From Trinickia violacea (lineage in GTDB: Bacteria > Pseudomonadota > Gammaproteobacteria > Burkholderiales > Burkholderiaceae), in contig NZ_CP040078.1 of the NCBI RefSeq assembly GCF_005280735.1, positions 2,232,001 through 2,296,000 of the forward strand: 64,000 bases of DNA, written 5' to 3'. Shown here in pieces: positions 59,935 to 64,000 of the stretch. The notes beneath the pieces are model-generated. The model saw only the letters and a program-made list of their open reading frames with translations, ran no database searches and was not told the origin of the DNA. Positions within the stretch are counted from its first letter, which is position 1. Every line of letters starts with the position of its first letter. The position numbers were made by a program, and so were the translations under genes.

Positions 59935-61182
59935 TTAGGAAGCTTGTGAGGCTTGCGACGCCGCGCTGGCGGCGTGACCGTGCTGGGCGTGGCTCGCGCC
60001 CCCGGGCGCGGACGCCCCGGCTGCGCCGCTCGCCGCCGGACTCGCTTGCGCCGCCTGGATCTTCGCGCCGTCGCTCAAGCGGTCCATGCCGTCCGTGACG
60101 ACGGTGTTGCCCGCCGCGAGCCCCGACGTGATCACCGTGTGCTTGCCGTCGCTCGGCCCGAGCGTGACCTTGTGCACGGAGACGGTGCTGTCGGGATTGA
60201 CGAGGTAGACGTAGTCGCCCGGCGCGCCGTTCTGCACGGCGGGCGTCGGGACGAGCACCGCGTTCTGCATCGTGTCGACGAGCAGCTTGACGTTGACGAA
60301 CTCGTTCGGGAACAGCGCCTCGTCGTCGTTCGGGAACGTCGCGCGCAACGTGACCGTGCCGGTGGCCGTCGCCATCTGGTTGTTGAGCGCGTATAGCGTG
60401 CCGGTGCCGATCTCCCGCGTGTTGTCGCTGCTGTACGCGGTGACCGTCATCTTCGCGCCCGCGTTGACGCGCTGCAGCACGTCGCCGAGCGAATTCTGCG
60501 GCACGGTGAATTCGACCGTGGTGGGCTTCATCGTCGTGATGACGGCGATGCCCGGCGAGCTCGACGCCGTCACATAGTTGCCGGGATCGACGAGCCTCAA
60601 GCCCACCCGCCCGGAAACCGGCGACGTGATGTGGCAATAGTCGAGATCGAGATCGAACTGCGCGATGTTGGCGTGATCGACCTTGACCGCGGCTTCGTCC
60701 TGCTGGACGAGGAATTTCTGGTCGAAATAGGTCTGCTCGGCGATCGACCTCTTCTGATAAAGATCGGCGTAGCGGGCCAGATCCGTGCGTGCTTGCGCGA
60801 GGGAGGCTTCGTCCTTCGCCAGCTGCGCCTGCGCTTGCTGCTTGGAGATCTCGTACTGGCGCGGATCGATCTGAGCGAGGAACTGCCCTTTCTCGACATC
60901 CTGGCCTTCGCGATAGCCGACTGCCGTCAAATAGCCGCTCAACTGCGGCAGCACGGTCACGGTGGCGACCGGCGTGACCGTGCCCAATTCGGAGAGGACG
61001 ACCGGCATCGCGCCGAGCGTCGCGGTGGCGACCGTCACGACTTGCGGCCCCGGGCCGCGCGCGGGCTCCTTCTTGCGGATCACGTGCACGACGATGAGCG
61101 CGATCAGCACGAGCACGACGACCGCGATCACCACGCGCCCACGCCCCGAGCGCTTCTCGGGCGGGTGCGTTGCCTCGCTCAT
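59935..61182 (-). CDS. RND efflux periplasmic adaptor, MdtA-type
   Basis: This is a 415-residue membrane-fusion protein. One N-terminal anchor (RVVIAVVVLVLIALIVVHVI) is followed by the lipoyl-type half GTVTPVATVTVLPQLSGYLT and EGQDVEKGQFLAQIDPRQYE. A helical hairpin is next, and then the second half DYCHITSPVSGRVGLRLVDP. The C-terminal tail is Ala/Ser/His-rich and low complexity (QHGHAASAASQASQAS), longer than in E. coli MdtA. GGAGG six bases upstream fixes the start. It is the first gene of adaptor-permease-permease-outer-membrane factor. Confidence 0.94.
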   Translation of the reverse strand: MSEATHPPEKRSGRGRVVIAVVVLVLIALIVVHVIRKKEPARGPGPQVVTVATATLGAMPVVLSELGTVTPVATVTVLPQLSGYLTAVGYREGQDVEKGQFLAQIDPRQYEISKQQAQAQLAKDEASLAQARTDLARYADLYQKRSIAEQTYFDQKFLVQQDEAAVKVDHANIAQFDLDLDYCHITSPVSGRVGLRLVDPGNYVTASSSPGIAVITTMKPTTVEFTVPQNSLGDVLQRVNAGAKMTVTAYSSDNTREIGTGTLYALNNQMATATGTVTLRATFPNDDEALFPNEFVNVKLLVDTMQNAVLVPTPAVQNGAPGDYVYLVNPDSTVSVHKVTLGPSDGKHTVITSGLAAGNTVVTDGMDRLSDGAKIQAAQASPAASGAAGASAPGGASHAQHGHAASAASQASQAS

Positions 61183-61510
61183 ACCGGCCTCCGGATACGA
61201 TGACTGCCTTCATATGACAGAAAGACACCGGCCACCGGCTACGGCTTGGCAAGCACGGCAGGCGCCTCCTGCTGGGCACGACCAAAGCGTGAAGACGAAG
61301 CGGGCGGGCCTCGAATGGACTCGGGCGGCCTGCCGTTTTCCCCGCGCATTGTCACGTGGCGATCGGCCACGCGCAAGTTCGGAGCGTAACGCAGGCGAAG
61401 CGATCGGGTAAGGCGGGGATGTTCCGGTTTGTTACGGAGAGCGTGAAGGTAAAAGCATGTAATGGTTTTTGCGGCCAGCCCATGCTACGGCTGGTGCGCG
61501 TCTGCATTCT
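61183..61510. other. Intergenic region upstream of the efflux operon
   Basis: It should hold the promoter of the efflux operon. No regulator gene or clear operator was seen here; the pump may be controlled from elsewhere. Confidence 0.5.
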
Positions 61511-61900
61511 TTAGGCACGCATCATGAGCGTGTCGTGGTAGCGCCAGACCTTGGGGTCGGCGCTGAGCAAGGGGATGCCTTCAACCAGCGCTTGTGTAAC
61601 CATCAGGCGGTCGAATGGGTCGGCGTGGTCGGCATGCAGCGGGAGTTGCGAGACGGCTTCGGCGTGCTCGCCGGAGATGGACAGCTCAGTGAAACCGGCC
61701 AAGCGAAATGCTGTTCGAGCGTCGCGCGGGTGCAATTTCAGATTGCCTTTCGCGTGCTTGATGGCAATTTCCCAAATTGCGGCAGCACTGACCAGCAGCG
61801 TGTTGGCAGGATCCTCGATCAGGCGGGCAGCCTCAATCGACAATTGGGGCGCGCCTTCGGCGGCCCACAGCGCGATGTGGGTATCGAGCAGCAGTCTCAC
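61511..61900 (-). CDS. PIN-domain toxin (VapC-like)
   Basis: This is a 129-residue PIN-domain RNase. MRLLLDTHIALWAAEG holds the first Asp, SAAAIWEIAIKHAKGNL the Glu, and HADPFDRLMVTQALVEG and LLSADPKVWRY the later acidic residues, so the four-acid Mg site is complete. It begins with a GTG that overlaps the antitoxin stop (GTGA). Such toxins cut tRNA or mRNA when the antitoxin is lost. Confidence 0.92.
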   Translation of the reverse strand: MRLLLDTHIALWAAEGAPQLSIEAARLIEDPANTLLVSAAAIWEIAIKHAKGNLKLHPRDARTAFRLAGFTELSISGEHAEAVSQLPLHADHADPFDRLMVTQALVEGIPLLSADPKVWRYHDTLMMRA

Positions 61901-62166
61901 GGCTCGAGCCCGCCGTCGGTGCTTGCGGAAAAATCGGCATCGATCGCTTCGTCACCTGCATTGAACTCCTCCACAGAGGTGGGTACGCCGAGCCCTGCAA
62001 GCAGATGCCGGGCTGCGCCGATACGCCGTGGCGCCACGTACGGCACGAGCCGCGCAACCGGGGCCCCGTTGCGCGCAATGATGACCTCGGTTTCCTGGCC
62101 AACCTCGAGTCGTTCAACGAGGCTCGAAAGACGCGACTTCGCGTCGTGCATGTTAACCGTCAGCAT
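61897..62166 (-). CDS. Phd/YefM-family antitoxin
   Basis: This is an 89-residue protein. MLTVNMHDAKSRLSSLVERL is followed by EVIIARNGAPVARLVPYVAP, the Phd/YefM DNA-binding fold. The C-terminal region (VEEFNAGDEAIDADFS) is acidic and probably wraps the toxin. AGGAG lies before the ATG at 62166. It overlaps the toxin gene and is preceded by a palindrome (62184-62203) suited to autorepression. Confidence 0.9.
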   Translation of the reverse strand: MLTVNMHDAKSRLSSLVERLEVGQETEVIIARNGAPVARLVPYVAPRRIGAARHLLAGLGVPTSVEEFNAGDEAIDADFSASTDGGLEP

Positions 62167-62183
62167 GACAAGCTCCTGAGAAT

Positions 62184-62203
62184 TAGCTAACCGATGTTAG
62201 CTA
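62184..62203. promoter_or_regulatory. Palindromic operator of the toxin-antitoxin pair
   Basis: TAGCTAAC-CGAT-GTTAGCTA has perfect 8-bp arms. It lies 18 bases upstream of the antitoxin start, over the expected promoter, as in other autoregulated Phd-type operons. Confidence 0.75.
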
Positions 62204-62278
62204 GTATGCCGATGCAAGAACGGGGATGCAAGAGTGCGTGCGTCTATGGCTGCGACACACATCGATGGTCGGCTCGAA

Positions 62279-62731
62279 TCAAAGCGCAAGCTTCATCCCC
62301 TCATGCGACGCCACGAATCCCAGACGTTCGTAGAAGCGCTTGGCGTCGGCGCGGCGCTTGTCGGTCGTCAGTTGCACGAGACCGCAGCCCGCCTCGCGCG
62401 CGAGGCCGATCGCATGCTCGAACATCCGCTCGCCGATGCCCTGCCCGCGCCGCGCGCCGCTCACTCGCACGCCTTCGATCAGTGCCCGCGTCATGCCGAG
62501 CCGCGACAGCCCCGGAATCAACGTCAGCTGCATCAGACCGACGATCTCATCGCCGTCGACGTACAGCAGCACCCGGTTGCCGGCCTGCGATGCAATCGCG
62601 CGCATCGCCGCCTCGTAACGTTGCAAATCCTCGGGTCCGGCGCTTTCGCGGCCCGCGCCGATATCGTCGTCTGCCAGCAAGGCAATGATCGCGGGCAGAT
62701 CGTCGAGGGTTGCGTCTCTGAACGCCAGCAT
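62279..62731 (-). CDS. GNAT-family N-acetyltransferase
   Basis: This is a 150-residue GNAT enzyme. MLAFRDATLDDLPAIIALLA begins the fold, VGLMQLTLIPGLSRLGMTRA gives strand 4, and VRVSGARRGQGIGERMFEHA holds the acetyl-CoA pyrophosphate loop (R-G-Q-G-I-G). FYERLGFVASHEGMKL is the usual end. GGGAG lies eight bases before the ATG at 62731; the longer ORF to 63016 reads into the next gene. The substrate is unknown. It is 31 bases behind the amidotransferase gene. Confidence 0.93.
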   Translation of the reverse strand: MLAFRDATLDDLPAIIALLADDDIGAGRESAGPEDLQRYEAAMRAIASQAGNRVLLYVDGDEIVGLMQLTLIPGLSRLGMTRALIEGVRVSGARRGQGIGERMFEHAIGLAREAGCGLVQLTTDKRRADAKRFYERLGFVASHEGMKLAL

Positions 62732-62762
62732 AAAAGGGCTCCCTTTTACTGCAATAGAAACG

Positions 62763-63590
62763 TTAGTGCGGCTCGAACGGCCGCTGATACACGTTAGCCC
62801 CGCGCACGATGATCGCCGTATTCTCGGGCACTTCCTCCCACACGCCCGGCAGATCCACGAGCGGCTCGGACAGCACGAGAAACGCATCGTCGCCGACCAT
62901 CTGGATGCGCGGGTCGTCGGGATACAGCTCGTGCAGATGACGAAACGACGTGCTGTGAAAGAGCGACCTCGACACGCGCTCGCTCGAGTAGCGCACCGCG
63001 ATGATCTGCTCGCCATCGGTCGCGCAGACGGTCATGTTGAGCGGATTCTTCACGCCGTTGCGCCAGCCGATGTCTTCGATCATCGCCGCCATCCGCTCGA
63101 GCGCCGGCACCGGCTCGTGGTCGAGGCCGAGGGTCAGCGCGAGAAAGAACATCACTTCCGAATCGGTCGAACCTTCGATCGACGCAAACAGCTCGGGCTT
63201 GACGGCCAGCATCAGCTCGCGGCGCACGTTGGGGTAATCGCGGATCGAGCCGTTGTGAACGAAGAGCCAGCGGCCATGGCGAAACGGGTGGGAGTTGGTC
63301 TCCTGCGACGGCGTATCGGTGGCCGCGCGAATATGGGCGACGAACAGCGGTGTGTGGATCGCGCGCGCCGCGTCGCGCAGGTTCCGGTCGCTCCACGCCG
63401 GATGGGCGCAGCGATAGCGGAACGGCAGCTCGTTGTGACGGCCGTACCAGCCCACGCCGAAGCCGTCGCCGTTGGTGGTCGTGGCGCCATAGCGCGAATG
63501 GAGACTCTGGTCGATCAGCGAATGCTCCTCCCGAAAAAGCACGGTTTCGAGCTGGATCGGGTTTCCCGTGTAAGCAAGCCAGCGGCACAT
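62763..63590 (-). CDS. Class II glutamine amidotransferase (YafJ/EgtC-like)
   Basis: This is a 275-residue Ntn hydrolase. Met is followed directly by the nucleophile Cys2 (MCRWLAYTGNP), and NGDGFGVGWYG, FVAHIRAATDTP, LFVHNGSIRDY and EGSTDSEVMFF are the glutamine-site blocks. It releases ammonia from glutamine or a gamma-glutamyl compound. No synthase domain is attached, so it belongs to the stand-alone YafJ/EgtC group. GGAG lies eight bases before the ATG. Confidence 0.93.
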   Translation of the reverse strand: MCRWLAYTGNPIQLETVLFREEHSLIDQSLHSRYGATTTNGDGFGVGWYGRHNELPFRYRCAHPAWSDRNLRDAARAIHTPLFVAHIRAATDTPSQETNSHPFRHGRWLFVHNGSIRDYPNVRRELMLAVKPELFASIEGSTDSEVMFFLALTLGLDHEPVPALERMAAMIEDIGWRNGVKNPLNMTVCATDGEQIIAVRYSSERVSRSLFHSTSFRHLHELYPDDPRIQMVGDDAFLVLSEPLVDLPGVWEEVPENTAIIVRGANVYQRPFEPH

Positions 63591-63682
63591 GATCGGACTC
63601 CGGTGACGAGGACCTCGCGATTCTCGCGCATTTTTGCTAAGTGGGCCGCTAAGTGAGCCGCTAACTTCGCGCGCCGGCCGGG

Positions 63683-64000
63683 TCAGTCCAGTCTCGTGAA
63701 ACCGTCCGAGCTCCAGCGCTCGCTGCCCACGCCGTGATGGACGAAGAAAAGCCCTTCGGGGTCGTACTGCGACTTGACCGCTTGCAGCCTCGTGTAGTTC
63801 GCGCCCCAGTAAGCGCGCTGCCAGCCGGGGAGAAAGAAGTCGCTTTCGGAAACGTAGGAGCCGGGCTCCGGAACCCGCTTGCGCAATTCGTCCATCGCGA
63901 GCCCGATCGCGCGGGCCTGATTGCGGGCGACCGACACATTCGGTTCGTGGCCGTCGATCCCGGGATAGACGCGCGGCTCTTGCGCCGCGCAGATCACGAG
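63683..64000 (-). CDS. C-terminal part of a BBE-domain FAD-linked oxidase (partial)
   Basis: Only the last ~105 codons are in the window; the gene continues past position 64000. The segment has YPGIDGHEPNVSVARNQARA, ESDFFLPGWQRAYWGANYTR and LQAVKSQYDPEGLFFVHHGV. This is the berberine-bridge-enzyme C-terminal domain (N-Y-x-R-L, YDP-x-xLF) that follows the FAD-binding domain in secreted or cytoplasmic oxidases. The cofactor site and substrate cannot be judged from this end. Confidence 0.88.
   Translation of the reverse strand, partial: LVICAAQEPRVYPGIDGHEPNVSVARNQARAIGLAMDELRKRVPEPGSYVSESDFFLPGWQRAYWGANYTRLQAVKSQYDPEGLFFVHHGVGSERWSSDGFTRLD

Noticed and set aside
56842..59949. A 1035-codon plus-strand ORF antisense to the MdtB-type permease gene
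   Set aside because: It is an open antisense frame caused by high GC. Its product is almost entirely Arg, His, Asp, Glu, Ala and Val with no domain, while the minus strand encodes a complete RND permease.
1..64000. tRNA, rRNA, CRISPR arrays and prophage
   Set aside because: No cloverleaf gene, ribosomal RNA segment, regularly spaced repeat or phage structural gene was recognised by reading. A tRNAscan or CRISPR finder run was not possible here.

Overview
The window looks like a chromosome or megaplasmid segment of a Burkholderiaceae bacterium (Burkholderia, Paraburkholderia or Caballeronia type). The DNA is GC-rich. It carries three copies of the DUF4148 exported-protein family, which is typical of Burkholderia, and many LysR regulators, each divergent from a small catabolic operon. 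This assignment rests on gene content and composition only. No rRNA, tRNA or CRISPR array was seen.

Positions 1-23.6 kb are mainly a copper/silver resistance island, interrupted by an unrelated three-gene plus-strand cluster at 3.45-6.65 kb (M81 metallopeptidase, Tat-exported epoxide-hydrolase-like enzyme, RidA). The minus-strand copper genes run from a CueR-like regulator (22.96 kb) through four small exported or membrane proteins, a CopA-type P-type ATPase, a CusCBA efflux pump with CusF, DsbD, a PCYCGC-motif protein, a PII-like protein, a decayed multicopper oxidase and a HiPIP. Three near-identical MerR/CueR-type promoters (19-bp spacer, dyad centred in the spacer) precede copA, the regulator itself and a divergent Cys/His-rich exported protein. 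A YVTN beta-propeller protein and a DUF305 protein lie on the left side of the island.

From 24 to 26 kb there are two tandem DUF4148 paralogues and a free-standing FlgJ-like glucosaminidase, followed by about 1 kb with no recognisable gene. From 26.9 to 43.1 kb there are three LysR-controlled metabolic modules. The first is an AcfC-like binding protein with a second-type malate dehydrogenase and a TDT transporter, probably for C4-dicarboxylates. The second is a two-subunit TPP-dependent decarboxylase with an aldehyde dehydrogenase and an MHS-family transporter, probably for a 2-oxo acid. The third is a cluster of MaoC-type hydratase, acyl-CoA dehydrogenase, CaiB-type CoA transferase, MFS transporter and CitE-type lyase that matches the known itaconate-degradation gene set; its lyase is coupled to etfBA.

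From 45.5 to 48.8 kb there are a protein with a DUF4096 (IS5-type transposase N-terminal) domain, a small winged-helix-like protein, and an NAD-dependent epimerase/reductase divergent from a LysR gene. From 48.8 to 51.6 kb lies a compact type VI secretion cargo module (PAAR protein, putative permuted NlpC/LRAT-like effector, translationally coupled three-TM immunity candidate). An IS256-family element of 1354 bp has split it, with a clear 8-bp target duplication, and the element's own transposase is frameshifted.

The right end holds an MdtABC-type RND pump with its outer-membrane lipoprotein, a Phd/PIN toxin-antitoxin pair with a palindromic operator, a GNAT acetyltransferase, a class II glutamine amidotransferase and the 3' end of a BBE-domain FAD oxidase. 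Four genes appear broken: the TetR/membrane chimera at the left edge, the multicopper oxidase, the PAAR gene and the IS transposase.
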